Positions 19,530 to 28,980 are shown, counted from the first letter of the stretch. The stretch is 64,000 nt of DNA from Rhizobium anhuiense (GCF_003985145.1 NZ_ML133523.1:320855-384854); one strand, 5' to 3'. The notes: generated from the letters alone by a model not told the origin. Numbers and translations: made by a program.

Positions 19530-20348
19530 ATGGCTCAAGCATCCGGCCTCATGGCAGGCAAACGCGGCGTCATCATGGGTGTCGCCAACAATCGTTCGAT
19601 TGCGTGGGGTATTGCCAAAGCCATTCATGCGCAGGGCGGAGAAGTCGCGCTCACCTATCAGGGCGATGCTCTGAAGAAGCGCGTCGAGCCGCTGGCCGCC
19701 GAAATCGGCGCGACGCTCGTCGGCCACTGCGACGTCGCCGACGAAGCCACCATCGATGAGGTTTTCGGCAACGTCGAAAAGCTCTGGGGCAAGATAGATT
19801 TCCTCGTGCATGCGATCGGCTTTTCCGACAAGGACGAGCTGACCGGCCGCTACGTCGACACCTCGGCCGACAATTTCGCCAAGACGATGCAGATCTCCGT
19901 CTATTCCTTCACCTCGGTCGCACGCCGCGCCGAGAAGCTGATGACGGATGGCGGCGCCATGCTGACGCTGACCTATTACGGCGCCGAAAAGGTGATGCCG
20001 AACTATAACGTCATGGGCGTCGCCAAGGCTGCGCTCGAAGCGAGCGTCAAGTACCTCGCTGTCGACCTCGGACCGCAGAACATCCGCGTCAACGCCGTCT
20101 CGGCCGGACCGATCAAGACACTTGCCGCCTCGGGCATCGGCGATTTCCGCTACATTCTAAAGTGGAACGAATATAACGCGCCGCTGCGCCGCACCGTCAC
20201 CATCGAGGAAGTCGGCGATGTCGGCCTCTATCTCCTGTCGGATCTGTCGCGCTCCGTCACCGGCGAAGTGCACCATGCCGATAGCGGCTATCATGTCATC
20301 GGCATGAAGGCGGTCGACGCGCCCGACATTTCCGTCGTCAAGGACTAG
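19530..20348 (+). CDS. fabI: Enoyl-[acyl-carrier-protein] reductase (NADH)
   Basis: FabI reduces trans-2-enoyl-ACP in the last step of each fatty acid elongation cycle. This 272-residue copy has the FabI-type cofactor motif GVANNRSIAWGIA, the catalytic YxxxxxxK dyad in YNVMGVAKAALE preceded by TYYGAEKVMPN, and RVNAVSAGPIKTLAASGI. The length is usual for alphaproteobacteria, which often carry two FabI paralogues; a second is not in this window. AGGGAG lies 8 bases upstream of the ATG. The phosphatase gene follows after 24 bases and may be co-transcribed. Confidence 0.96.
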   Translation: MAQASGLMAGKRGVIMGVANNRSIAWGIAKAIHAQGGEVALTYQGDALKKRVEPLAAEIGATLVGHCDVADEATIDEVFGNVEKLWGKIDFLVHAIGFSDKDELTGRYVDTSADNFAKTMQISVYSFTSVARRAEKLMTDGGAMLTLTYYGAEKVMPNYNVMGVAKAALEASVKYLAVDLGPQNIRVNAVSAGPIKTLAASGIGDFRYILKWNEYNAPLRRTVTIEEVGDVGLYLLSDLSRSVTGEVHHADSGYHVIGMKAVDAPDISVVKD

Positions 20349-20372
20349 AGCATTTCGAGTGGGGCTGAGACC

Positions 20373-20963
20373 GTGCTTATCTACGTGATCAGACACGGCC
20401 AGACCGCCTGGAATGCCGAGCGCCGCCTGCAAGGTCAAAAAGATATCCCGATGAATGCCACGGGCCTGGAACAGGCCCGGCAGAACGGCGTGGCACTTGC
20501 CGAGATTCTCGGCAACAGAGTCGACGAATTCGATTTTGTCGCAAGCCCGCTCGGACGCACGCGCGCGACGATGGAAATCATGCGCGCCGCCATGGGCCTG
20601 CTGCCGCTCGCCTATCGCACCGATCCGCGGCTGGTGGAGATTTCCTTCGGCGACTGGGAGGGCTCGACGCTCAAGGAGCTGAAGGCGACGCAGCGCGAGC
20701 GGGTGGCGGAACGCAACGCTTCCAAATGGGATTTCATCCCGCCCGGCGATGACGCGGAAAGCTATGAAATCCTCTCCTGGCGCACCGGCTCATGGCTGCA
20801 ATCCGTCGATCGCCCGACGGTCTGCGTGACGCATGGCGGCGTCATCCGCACGCTTTTCCAGACGATTTCAGACCTGCCGAAGAGCAGTGCTGCGGAAGGC
20901 GCAATCCCGCAGGACCGGATCGCCAGGATCGACACCGCCGAGCGGACGATCGTCTGGCTGTAG
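20373..20963 (+). CDS. Histidine phosphatase / phosphoglycerate mutase-like protein
   Basis: This 196-residue protein has the catalytic RHGQT motif at residues 7-11, an arginine in SPLGRTRATME, the second catalytic histidine in VTHGG, and a phosphate-binding glutamate in EISFGDWEG. It is a cofactor-independent member of the histidine phosphatase superfamily, more likely a small-molecule phosphatase than a glycolytic mutase. The start is GTG at 20373 (VLIYVIRHG). It follows fabI closely. The specific substrate cannot be told from sequence. Confidence 0.88.
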   Translation: MLIYVIRHGQTAWNAERRLQGQKDIPMNATGLEQARQNGVALAEILGNRVDEFDFVASPLGRTRATMEIMRAAMGLLPLAYRTDPRLVEISFGDWEGSTLKELKATQRERVAERNASKWDFIPPGDDAESYEILSWRTGSWLQSVDRPTVCVTHGGVIRTLFQTISDLPKSSAAEGAIPQDRIARIDTAERTIVWL

Positions 20964-21039
20964 GGCGCCGCAGGGCGCTCAGTTAGGTCGGAGGGGGATA
21001 GGAGCGACTTGTTTGGCCCGGGAGATTGCCGATATGAGC

Positions 21040-21210
21040 CCCCTCATCCGGCTGCCGCCACCAGCCGGGGTCGAGCCCCTCGTTTCGACCCGTCCTTCGG
21101 ACCCCCGTAAACCGGGCGAAGAGACATGCCGCGCCCTCTCCGTCCCCATCTACATCTCGTAGGGCACGTCCCTCGCCGCGCGAGCGGGGAGAGGATTAGG
21201 GTGAGGGGCA
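21040..21210. repeat. RIME-like intergenic repeat, copy 2 of 4
   Basis: This element starts with CCCTCATCCGGCTGCCGCCA and ends with GATTAGGGTGAGGGGCA, the same ends as the copy at 4651-4790. The middle differs: it carries a CGAGCCCCTCGTTTCGACCC segment that has a counterpart (in reverse orientation) in the copy at 28981-29155. It fills the space between the histidine phosphatase gene and the convergent DUF1344 gene. Confidence 0.78.
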
Positions 21211-21252
21211 ACCATGAGCGCGACCTCACCCGGTCATACTGCAGAGAATTGC

Positions 21253-21513
21253 CTATTTGACGATATCGAGATCGTTGATGACGCGTTTGCCGTCGACCTC
21301 GGTATAGAAGACGATCACCTTCACGCCGGCCTCGAGGCCGTCGAAATTGAATTCCTCGGGCGCCTGATAGGTCTTGCCGTCATCGAGCGTCAGCACGAGG
21401 TTTGTTGTGTCGACCTTCTTGATCGTCGCCTCGACATCGGCGCTCTCGGCAAAACCGCTCATCGGCGACAGGAAACTTGCTGTTGCCAAAAGCGTGGCGA
21501 CGACGAAACGCAT
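21253..21513 (-). CDS. DUF1344 small secreted protein
   Basis: This 86-residue protein has a signal peptide (residues 1-22, ending SGFAES) and a small beta-rich domain with DVEATIKKVDTTNLVLTLDDG and a conserved YQAPEEF. It matches the DUF1344 family, small periplasmic proteins found mostly in Rhizobiales, of unknown function. The ATG at 21513 follows AAGGATT at suitable spacing. It is monocistronic. Confidence 0.85.
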   Translation of the reverse strand: MRFVVATLLATASFLSPMSGFAESADVEATIKKVDTTNLVLTLDDGKTYQAPEEFNFDGLEAGVKVIVFYTEVDGKRVINDLDIVK

Positions 21514-21768
21514 GGCGACAATCCTTTTGAAACGCTGCACGAGAGGCTGCACGAAAAAATGACTGGCCACAGATAAGCTCCTGAATATGGCGAAAATTGC
21601 CCGTAAGAATGGCTTTTCCCGCCCAATTGATGAATAGGATTTTAAATATAATCAAGATGCCGCATTCACTGCGGTTTTTCCCTTCCCAGGATTTTTCGGC
21701 ACTGCCTGCGGGCAATCGTAAATTAACCCGCGCGTCCTACAGTTGCTCGCCAACAGGGGAGTTTCATT

Positions 21769-24700
21769 TTGTTATCCAGGCTGAGCGACAGCAAGCAGTT
21801 GCGGCGCGTGTTGAAGAATACCCGCGTCTCGTTTCTGGTTTCGTCGCTCGTCGCCTTTGTCGTCATCATGGTCGGCTTCGGCCTCGACCGGGCCAATACT
21901 GCAGCTTATGAACGCGAACTTCATATCCGCACCGAAAGCGAGGCGAATCTCATCCGTGCCCGGGTCATGGCCGAGATCAGCATGGACCTCAGCATCGTCC
22001 GCGACCTTGCGAACCTGATCTCCGTCAGCGCGGCGAACCGGGACGAGATGGAGCGCCAGATCAACTGGCTGCTGATCCAGAATCCGCCTTTCATTCATAT
22101 CGCGGTCGCACCTGATTTCATCGTCAGCAACGTCTACCCGCCGCAATCGGGTAGTGAGCGGATCGGTCGCGACGTGCGCGAATCCCTCTTCTTCCGCCAG
22201 GCGATGACGCCCGCCACCGGCGACCAGTCGGCGCGCTTCTACGGTCCGGTCAGCACCGATGGCCGGGGCGCCTTTGCCATATTCTTCCCTGTCTTCGTCA
22301 AGGAGAACGGCCAGCGGCGGATCTGGGGAGCGGTCGAACTCGTCATCGACCAGAAGATGTTCTACGAGGCGACCGGGCTGATGCCGGCGCGCGACCGCGA
22401 GAATCAGGAACGCTATCCGCATCTCGACCATCTCTCCATCGCCATCCGCGATATCGGCTTGCCGGCGGCGAGCGCAACGGCAGCCCCCTTCTTCGGGTCG
22501 TCCGATATCGACGCCAAGGATCCGATGCGCCAGAAGATCGGCTTTGCCGGCGGCAAGTGGGAGCTTTCCGTCGTGCCGAACAGCGGCTGGGACGCGATCC
22601 CGGAAAACCAGACCGAGCTGCGGCTGATCGTCGTTGCCGCCGGCTGCATCATCATCATCCCGATCTTCTTCGCGACCCTCCTGCTCGGCGAGCGCAATCG
22701 CAACATTACCGAGCTGGAGACGCGCGAAGCGAAATTGCTGGAACTGTCGCAGCGGCTCAATCTGGCGCTGGAATCTTCGAATATCGGCATCTGGGAGCTG
22801 CAGGATGATTCGAGCAGCCTGCTCTGGGACGCGCGCGCCGCCGCCCTGCACGGCAAGCCGGCGCAGGAAGGCAGCCGGGCGCTCGACGAATGGCTGGCGG
22901 CGGTCCTGCCCGAGGACCGTGAAACCGCCGAGGTGCATTTCTTCAGCTGCAGCGTCGCCGGCGTTGCCTGCACGGCGCAATACCGCATCCTGCTTGGCGA
23001 CGGCGGCATCCGGCATCTGCGCTCGGTCGGCGCCTTCTATACGGATGCCGGCGGCGTCGGCAAGACGATCGGCATCGTCTGGGACGTGACCGCCGATGCG
23101 GTGACCACCGACACGCTGCGCAAGGCCAAGGATATGAGCGAGGTCAAGAATGCCGAGCTGGAGCTGGCGCTTGAAGAGCTGTCGAGCCGCGAGGGGCAGC
23201 TCGCCGAGCTTTCGAGCCGGCTCGACCTGGCGCTCAATTCCTATCAGTGCGGCATATGGGAGGCGCGGCCCGGCCGGGGCGGCTCGATCTGGAACGAGCG
23301 CATGCACGAGCTCTATGGGCTTGCGCCGCGCAACGGCTTCATGACCGAGGAGACCTGGCTTGGCTGCATCCACCCCGAGGACCGGTCTCTCGCACTCGAA
23401 AGCGCCCGCCACCTCAGGCAGAACGGAGATACGCACACACTCGTCTGCCGGGTGATCGTCGACGACGGCTCGGTGCGTTATGTGCGCTCGGTCGGCAAGG
23501 TCCACCAGACGGGGACCGGCGAGATGAAGATCATGGGCATCGCCTTCGACGCCACCGAAGACGTGCTGATGACGATCCGGCTGAAGGCCGCCAAGGACGA
23601 GGCGGTCGCCAAGAATATCGAGCTCGAGGCTGCCAAGAACAGGATCGAGCACAATTCGCTGCACGACCCGCTGACCGCACTCGCCAACCGCCGAAAGCTC
23701 GACATCGCCCTGGAAAGCCTGACGAATGACGGCCGCCAACAGCGGCAGAAATTCTCGATCCTGCACATTGATCTCGACCGCTTCAAGGACATCAACGACA
23801 CGCTCGGCCATGCCGCCGGCGATGCGATGCTGGTGCATGCCTCGAAGGTGCTCGCCAAGAATGTCCGCGGCAGCGACGTCGTCGCGCGCATCGGCGGCGA
23901 CGAATTCGTCATCCTCGCGCTCGACGTCGGGGATAAGGAGATGGCGCAGCTATCGGCGCGGATCATCGAGGAGATGCGCCAGCCGATCGATTTCCAGGGT
24001 TTCTCCTGCCGCTGCGGCGTGTCGATCGGGGTGGCGCTTGCCAACGGCATCCATGTCGATGCACGCAAGGTGCTGATCAATGCCGATATCGCGCTCTACC
24101 GCGCCAAGAGCATGGGCCGCAACCGCTTCGAATTCTTCAATCACAATCTCCAGGCCGATATCATCAACACCAAGCGCACGGCCGACGAGATCCTTGCCGG
24201 CATCGACAATTGCGAATTCACCGCCTGGTACCAGCCGCAATTCTCGGCCCGGACGATGGAACTGACCGGCGTCGAGGCGCTGGTGCGCTGGAAGCATCCT
24301 TCCAAGGGGTTGCTGACGCCGGACAAGTTCCTGCGCATCGCCGACGAGATCAATGTCGTGCAGATGCTCGACCGGATCGTGTTGGAAACGGCGCTGCGCG
24401 ACAAGATGCGCTGGGCGGCGCACGGCATCACGGTGCCCAAGGTCTCGGTCAATGTCTCGGCCCGGCGGCTGCATGACGGCAGCCTTCTGGAATCGCTCGC
24501 CGATCTGCATATCCGCCCCGGCGAACTCTCCTTCGAACTGGTGGAATCGATCTTTCTCGACGAGAGCGAAGATGTTGCCTCGCAGAATCTCGAACGCATC
24601 AAGGCGCTCGGCATCGATATCGAGATCGACGATTTCGGCACTGGCCATACCTCGATCGTCAGCCTGTTGAAGCTGAAGCCCAAGCGGCTGAAGATCGACC

Positions 24701-24942
24701 GCCAACTGGTGAAGCCGATCGTCAACGCCTCGCAGGAGCGGGCGCTGGTCAGCTCGATCATCGAGATCGCCCGCTCGCTCGGCGTCGAGACGGTGGCCGA
24801 AGGGGTGGAGACGGCAGCGCATGCCGAACTGCTGCGCGATCTCGGCTGCGATATCCTGCAGGGCTTTGCCTTCTCGCGGCCCCTCTCCTTCGAGGATTTC
24901 TCTGCGGAAGCCACAGGAACGGGGTGGCGGCTGGCCTCATGA
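21769..24942 (+). CDS. Membrane PAS-PAS-GGDEF-EAL cyclic di-GMP protein
   Basis: This 1057-residue protein has a transmembrane helix (about 18-38), a periplasmic sensor domain (about 40-282), a second helix (284-305), two PAS domains (about 325-445 and 480-605), a GGDEF domain with an intact RIGGDEF (GGDEF near 709) and an EAL domain with GVEALVRW (EAL at 836-838) and DDFGTGH. Both enzymatic signatures look intact, so it could make and break c-di-GMP, switching motility and surface attachment. The start is TTG at 21769, 7 bases after an excellent AGGGGAG. It stands alone. Confidence 0.94.
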   Translation: MLSRLSDSKQLRRVLKNTRVSFLVSSLVAFVVIMVGFGLDRANTAAYERELHIRTESEANLIRARVMAEISMDLSIVRDLANLISVSAANRDEMERQINWLLIQNPPFIHIAVAPDFIVSNVYPPQSGSERIGRDVRESLFFRQAMTPATGDQSARFYGPVSTDGRGAFAIFFPVFVKENGQRRIWGAVELVIDQKMFYEATGLMPARDRENQERYPHLDHLSIAIRDIGLPAASATAAPFFGSSDIDAKDPMRQKIGFAGGKWELSVVPNSGWDAIPENQTELRLIVVAAGCIIIIPIFFATLLLGERNRNITELETREAKLLELSQRLNLALESSNIGIWELQDDSSSLLWDARAAALHGKPAQEGSRALDEWLAAVLPEDRETAEVHFFSCSVAGVACTAQYRILLGDGGIRHLRSVGAFYTDAGGVGKTIGIVWDVTADAVTTDTLRKAKDMSEVKNAELELALEELSSREGQLAELSSRLDLALNSYQCGIWEARPGRGGSIWNERMHELYGLAPRNGFMTEETWLGCIHPEDRSLALESARHLRQNGDTHTLVCRVIVDDGSVRYVRSVGKVHQTGTGEMKIMGIAFDATEDVLMTIRLKAAKDEAVAKNIELEAAKNRIEHNSLHDPLTALANRRKLDIALESLTNDGRQQRQKFSILHIDLDRFKDINDTLGHAAGDAMLVHASKVLAKNVRGSDVVARIGGDEFVILALDVGDKEMAQLSARIIEEMRQPIDFQGFSCRCGVSIGVALANGIHVDARKVLINADIALYRAKSMGRNRFEFFNHNLQADIINTKRTADEILAGIDNCEFTAWYQPQFSARTMELTGVEALVRWKHPSKGLLTPDKFLRIADEINVVQMLDRIVLETALRDKMRWAAHGITVPKVSVNVSARRLHDGSLLESLADLHIRPGELSFELVESIFLDESEDVASQNLERIKALGIDIEIDDFGTGHTSIVSLLKLKPKRLKIDRQLVKPIVNASQERALVSSIIEIARSLGVETVAEGVETAAHAELLRDLGCDILQGFAFSRPLSFEDFSAEATGTGWRLAS

Positions 24943-25143
24943 CCGCCGCCCTGCCGATCGACCTCAGCCTGGCCCCTTCCCTGCCCGCGGAAAGAGGGTC
25001 GCGCCAGAAGACCGAAACAGCATTTCCGCACCTGCCGGTTTGACGCAAAGAAAGGCTTTTGCCTGGACGGTTTTTTGGCCTATGAGTGTCGCGCCTTTTC
25101 AAGCAATGGCGCAACCGGCTTTGGCGCGCCACCGTGGGAACAC

Positions 25144-26241
25144 ATGTCGCACAATACATTCGGTCACCTCTTCCGCGTAACCACCTGGGGCGAAAGCCAT
25201 GGTCCGGCGCTCGGCTGCGTCGTCGACGGCTGCCCTCCGGGGCTGCGCTTCAAGCTCGAGGAGCTGCAGGTCTGGCTCGACAAGCGCAAGCCAGGGCAAT
25301 CCCGTTTCGTGACGCAGCGGCGCGAGGACGATCTGGTGAAGGTGCTGTCCGGCGTCATGCTCGACGCCGATGGCGAGACGATGACGACCACCGGCACGCC
25401 GATCTCCATGCTGATCGAAAATACCGACCAGCGCTCCAAGGATTACGGCGAGATCGCCCGGCAGTACCGCCCCGGCCATGCCGACTATACCTACGACCTC
25501 AAATACGGCATTCGCGACTATCGCGGCGGCGGCCGCTCCTCAGCGCGCGAAACCGCCGCGCGGGTTGCCGCCGGCGGCATCGCCCGCCTGGTCGTGCCGG
25601 GTGTCACCGTACGCGGCGCGCTGGTGCAGATCGGCAAGCACAAGATCGACCGCCGCAACTGGGATTGGGACCAGGTCGGGCAGAACCCGTTCTTCTCGCC
25701 GGATGCGGCGATCGTACCGGTCTGGGAGGAATATCTCGACGGCATCCGCAAGACCGGCTCGTCGATCGGCGCGGTCATCGAAGTGATCGCCGAAGGCGTG
25801 CCTGCCGGTCTCGGTGCGCCGATCTATGCTAAGCTCGACCAGGACATCGCCTCGCTGCTGATGTCGATCAACGCCGTCAAGGGGGTGGAAATCGGCAATG
25901 GTTTTGCCGCTGCCGAAACCTCGGGCGAAGACAATGCCGACGAGATGCGCATGGGCAATGACGGCACGCCGATCTTCCTTTCCAACAATGCCGGCGGTAT
26001 TCTCGGCGGCATCTCCACCGGGCAGCCGGTGGTGGCGCGTTTCGCCGTCAAGCCGACCTCGTCGATCCTGACCGAACGCCAGTCGATCGATGCCGATGGC
26101 AAGAATGTCGACATCCGAACGAAGGGCCGGCACGACCCCTGCGTCGGCATCCGCGCCGTGCCGATCGGCGAGGCGATGGTCGCCTGCGCGATCGCCGACC
26201 ATTATCTTCGCGACCGCGGCCAGACCGGCCGTCTGAAATAG
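25144..26241 (+). CDS. aroC: Chorismate synthase
   Basis: This 365-residue FMN-dependent enzyme converts EPSP to chorismate, the last step of the shikimate pathway. Family signatures are [18 protein letters not shown] at the N-terminus, [21 protein letters not shown] in the middle (first 20 residues shown as [12 protein letters not shown] and GIRDYRGG), [15 protein letters not shown], and [12 protein letters not shown] at the C-terminus. The ATG at 25144 gives the conserved [24 protein letters not shown] N-terminus. ribB begins 12 bases after its stop, suggesting co-transcription. Confidence 0.97.
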   Translation: MSHNTFGHLFRVTTWGESHGPALGCVVDGCPPGLRFKLEELQVWLDKRKPGQSRFVTQRREDDLVKVLSGVMLDADGETMTTTGTPISMLIENTDQRSKDYGEIARQYRPGHADYTYDLKYGIRDYRGGGRSSARETAARVAAGGIARLVVPGVTVRGALVQIGKHKIDRRNWDWDQVGQNPFFSPDAAIVPVWEEYLDGIRKTGSSIGAVIEVIAEGVPAGLGAPIYAKLDQDIASLLMSINAVKGVEIGNGFAAAETSGEDNADEMRMGNDGTPIFLSNNAGGILGGISTGQPVVARFAVKPTSSILTERQSIDADGKNVDIRTKGRHDPCVGIRAVPIGEAMVACAIADHYLRDRGQTGRLK

Positions 26242-26253
26242 GAGCGCTCGCCC

Positions 26254-27357
26254 ATGTCTTATGACCAAAAGCGCGTCGTCGACGCCATAAGGGCCTTCGA
26301 AGCCGGCGAGATCGTCGTCGTCATGGACGACAATGACCGCGAAAACGAAGGCGACCTGATCGTCGCCGCCGTCCATACCACGCCGGAGAAGATGGCCTTC
26401 ATCGTGCGCCACACCTCCGGCATCGTCTGCGCCCCGATGCCGAAGGAAGAGGCCAAGCGCCTCAACCTCAACGCCATGGTGGCGGAAAACGATTCGGCCC
26501 ATACGACGGCCTTCACCGTGTCGGTCGATTTCAAGCATGGCACGACGACGGGCATCTCCGCCGACGACCGGACGCTGACGGTGCGCAACCTCGCCAATCC
26601 GAATGTCGGCGCCGCCGATTTCGTCCGCCCCGGCCACATCTTCCCGCTGGTGTCGCGTGAAGGCGGCGTGCTGATGCGCTCCGGCCATACCGAAGCCGCT
26701 GTCGACCTCTGCAAGCTTGCCGGTCTGCCGCCGATCGGCGTCATCTCCGAACTCGTCAACGATGACGGCACCGTGACGCGCGGTCCGCAGGTGGTCGACT
26801 TCGCCGAACAGCACGGGCTGAAGCTCGTCTCCGTCGCCGATCTCATCGCCTATCGCCAGCGCAAGGAAACGCTGATCGAACTCGGCACCAGCTTCGACGT
26901 CGACACGCCGTTCGGCAAGGCCAAGGCTCATACCTATTCCCTGCCCTGGGATCCGATGCAGCATCTCGCCGTCGTCTTCGGTGACATCCGCGACGGCGTC
27001 GACATCCCGGTGCGCCTGCATCCGGAAAATGTCGCCGAGGATCTCTTCGGCAAGAACAGCCCGGTCGATTTCTACATGCGGAAGATTTCCGAGGAAGGCC
27101 GCGGCGTCATCGTCTATCTGCGCGAAGGCTCGGTCGGCGTCGGCCACCACGACAACGGCCGCAAGGCCCGCAACCAGGGCCGCGAAGCCCATGCCGAAGC
27201 CCAGACGCGCGACAGCGAATGGCTGGAAATCGGCCTCGGTGCCCAGATCCTCAAGGATCTCGGCGTCAGCTCGATCAAGCTGCTCACCAGCCGCGAGCGC
27301 CACTATGTCGGCCTGGAAGGTTTCGGGATCAAGATCAGCAAGACAGAGATCTGCTGA
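26254..27357 (+). CDS. ribB: 3,4-dihydroxy-2-butanone 4-phosphate synthase with degenerate GTP cyclohydrolase II domain
   Basis: The N-terminal half (residues 1-205) is a full RibB domain: DDNDRENEGDL metal and substrate loop, HTSGIVCAP, and HTEAAVDLC. It forms the four-carbon precursor of riboflavin from ribulose 5-phosphate. The C-terminal half (about 210-365) aligns in layout with GTP cyclohydrolase II (RibA), including VYLREGSVGVG-like and GLGAQILKDLGV segments. It lacks the three-cysteine zinc site that RibA needs, having DIPVRLHPENVAEDLFG where the cysteine region is expected. Cyclohydrolase activity is therefore unlikely. AGGAG precedes the ATG. Confidence 0.93.
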   Translation: MSYDQKRVVDAIRAFEAGEIVVVMDDNDRENEGDLIVAAVHTTPEKMAFIVRHTSGIVCAPMPKEEAKRLNLNAMVAENDSAHTTAFTVSVDFKHGTTTGISADDRTLTVRNLANPNVGAADFVRPGHIFPLVSREGGVLMRSGHTEAAVDLCKLAGLPPIGVISELVNDDGTVTRGPQVVDFAEQHGLKLVSVADLIAYRQRKETLIELGTSFDVDTPFGKAKAHTYSLPWDPMQHLAVVFGDIRDGVDIPVRLHPENVAEDLFGKNSPVDFYMRKISEEGRGVIVYLREGSVGVGHHDNGRKARNQGREAHAEAQTRDSEWLEIGLGAQILKDLGVSSIKLLTSRERHYVGLEGFGIKISKTEIC

Positions 27358-27384
27358 GGAGGCTTGGGCTTCGACCCTCGCCAT

Positions 27385-27524
27385 CCCTCATTCCTGTGCC
27401 TGTCACAGGAATCCAGCCACGGCGCGTCCGCGCCGTGAATGACTCATTTGCTTCTACGAAGAGAGTTTCCCGCACCCAAGGACTTGGGTGCGCTGGATCC
27501 CTGTGACAAGCACAGGGATGAGGG
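27385..27524. repeat. Three-hairpin palindromic repeat element
   Basis: A 140-base palindromic element has 33-base outer arms (27385-27417 and 27492-27524) that match at 30 of 33 positions. Nested inside are two perfect hairpins with 9-base-pair stems and 2-base loops (27418-27437 and 27472-27491). The whole could fold as a cloverleaf or cruciform in DNA or RNA. It lies between ribB and the convergent ycaQ-like gene and could act as a bidirectional terminator. No open reading frame of interest is inside. Confidence 0.88.
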
Positions 27525-27555
27525 AGTGCGTGATGAGGCACAGAGGGTAATTCGA

Positions 27556-28746
27556 CTACCCTCTCCACCCATCCAAAAGCACCACCTTCTCCACACCCGC
27601 AAACCGCGCAACCCGATCCAACTCCGCCTCCAGCCGCTCCAATCGCCCGGCCGAAGGTTTCACGCCCGGTTCCAGCCAGAGCCGTTTGACGTCGAGCGTC
27701 GATTTTTTCCGATCCGCCTTCATGTCGATGCGTCCGATCAGCCTGTCGCCTTCGAGCAGCGGGAAGACGTAGTAGCCATATTCGCGCTTCGGCTCGGGCA
27801 CGAAAATCTCGATGCGGTAGAAGAAGCCGAACAGGCGTTCGGTGCGGTTGCGGTCGCGGATCATCGGGTCGAAGGGGCTGAGCACGCGGATGCGCGGCGG
27901 CGCGCCGGGGTAATCGTCGAGGGTCGAGAGGAAATCGGCGAAGGCCCAGGACGGGCGCGCCTTGCCGCCGAGCGCCGGCTCGATCAGCACTTCGATCAGT
28001 TCGTCGCGATGGGCTGAGACCCAGGCCTTGGCCTCATCGGGCGAGACCAGGTTCCAGAAGGCCGATATCTCGCCATGGGTGGCAAAGCCGAGCCGGGCAA
28101 GCGCGCTGCGGCAGGCCCAGTCGACGAATTCCTCGCGGCTCACCTCCGGTTCGCGGACCTCGGCCGGGACGACGCGCTCGGTGAGATCGTAGATCTTCTG
28201 GAAGTTCGAGCGGCCGGCGATGGCGAACTTGCCGGTGTGCCAGAAATATTCGAGCGCCGTCTTGTTCGGATGCCAGTTCCACCAGCCGCCGGAAACGTGA
28301 CCGTCGGCCTTGATCTCGCGGGCGAGGATCGCGCCATCGCGCTCAACGCGCTCATAGGTCTCGGCGAAAGCCGCCTCGAAACCCTCGCCGCGCCATTTGC
28401 GCCAGCGCTCGATGATGACCTGCTCCTGATGGCGGAACTTGTGTTTCCAATAGACGAAGAAGGCGCTCGGCAGGATGGAAGCGTCATGCGTCCAGTGCTC
28501 GAACAGCGCGCCATCCTTTTCGAGCAGTGCCGTGAGATGCTCGCGCCTGTAGGTCTGGTTGCGGGAAAACAGGATCTGGTGATGCGCCCGCTCCACCGTC
28601 TGGATGCTGTCCACCTGGACGAAACCCAGCTCATGGATGAGCTGCAGCAGGCCGTCCTTGGTCAAGGCGCGGTTCGGCGGAGCGCTGAGGCCCTGCTTGG
28701 CAAGAAAGACACGGCGGGCGTCGGAATTGGAAAGCAGATTCGTCAT
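27556..28746 (-). CDS. YcaQ/AlkZ-like winged-helix DNA glycosylase
   Basis: This 396-residue protein belongs to the HTH_42 (YcaQ/AlkZ) family of tandem winged-helix proteins that unhook interstrand DNA crosslinks or excise alkylated bases. The QVDSIQTVERAHHQILFSR segment contains the family's QxD catalytic motif (Q44, D46 region). FDPMIRDRNRTERLFGF and the C-terminal LDVKRLWLEPGV also fit. DNA repair activity is inferred from the family, not shown. It is monocistronic and flanked on both sides by dispersed repeats. Confidence 0.88.
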   Translation of the reverse strand: MTNLLSNSDARRVFLAKQGLSAPPNRALTKDGLLQLIHELGFVQVDSIQTVERAHHQILFSRNQTYRREHLTALLEKDGALFEHWTHDASILPSAFFVYWKHKFRHQEQVIIERWRKWRGEGFEAAFAETYERVERDGAILAREIKADGHVSGGWWNWHPNKTALEYFWHTGKFAIAGRSNFQKIYDLTERVVPAEVREPEVSREEFVDWACRSALARLGFATHGEISAFWNLVSPDEAKAWVSAHRDELIEVLIEPALGGKARPSWAFADFLSTLDDYPGAPPRIRVLSPFDPMIRDRNRTERLFGFFYRIEIFVPEPKREYGYYVFPLLEGDRLIGRIDMKADRKKSTLDVKRLWLEPGVKPSAGRLERLEAELDRVARFAGVEKVVLLDGWRG

Positions 28747-28773
28747 GACCGCATCATAATCCGGAAAATCTTC

Positions 28774-28874
28774 CTAGCGCATTCCGTTTTTCTTCGAGTC
28801 ACGGAAATGCGCTAGCTTTGTTTTTCCGCAATCCCGGACGCAAAACCGCTGCGCACTTTTGCTGGAGTTGCTCC
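28774..28874. repeat. Dispersed AGAGC-type hairpin repeat, copy 1 of 3
   Basis: Arms CTAGCGCAT (28774-28782) and ATGCGCTAG (28807-28815) pair perfectly and the stem extends through TCCG/CGGA with a bulge. Downstream comes TTTGTTTTTCCGCAATCCCGG and a variant of the core GCACTTTTGCTGGAGTTGCTC. The order and core match the element at 41775-41880 and partly that at 54520-54571. It lies just upstream of the ycaQ-like gene start and may affect its promoter. Confidence 0.75.
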
Positions 28875-28980
28875 GGCCACCCGATATCGAGCCAATATCA
28901 ACATCGCGATTTGCGCTTTCATCATCCTCGATTCCCCGTGTAGAAGCACTGCTGTCAGGTTGGCGCATTGGCTGCAGCTG

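Noticed and set aside
21772..23838. Long minus-strand open frame opposite the GGDEF-EAL gene
   Set aside because: Antisense to a multi-domain protein with intact motifs; no family match in its own frame.
25540..27384. Long minus-strand open frame opposite aroC and ribB
   Set aside because: It spans two confidently assigned genes in antisense and has a composition typical of shadow frames in high-GC DNA.
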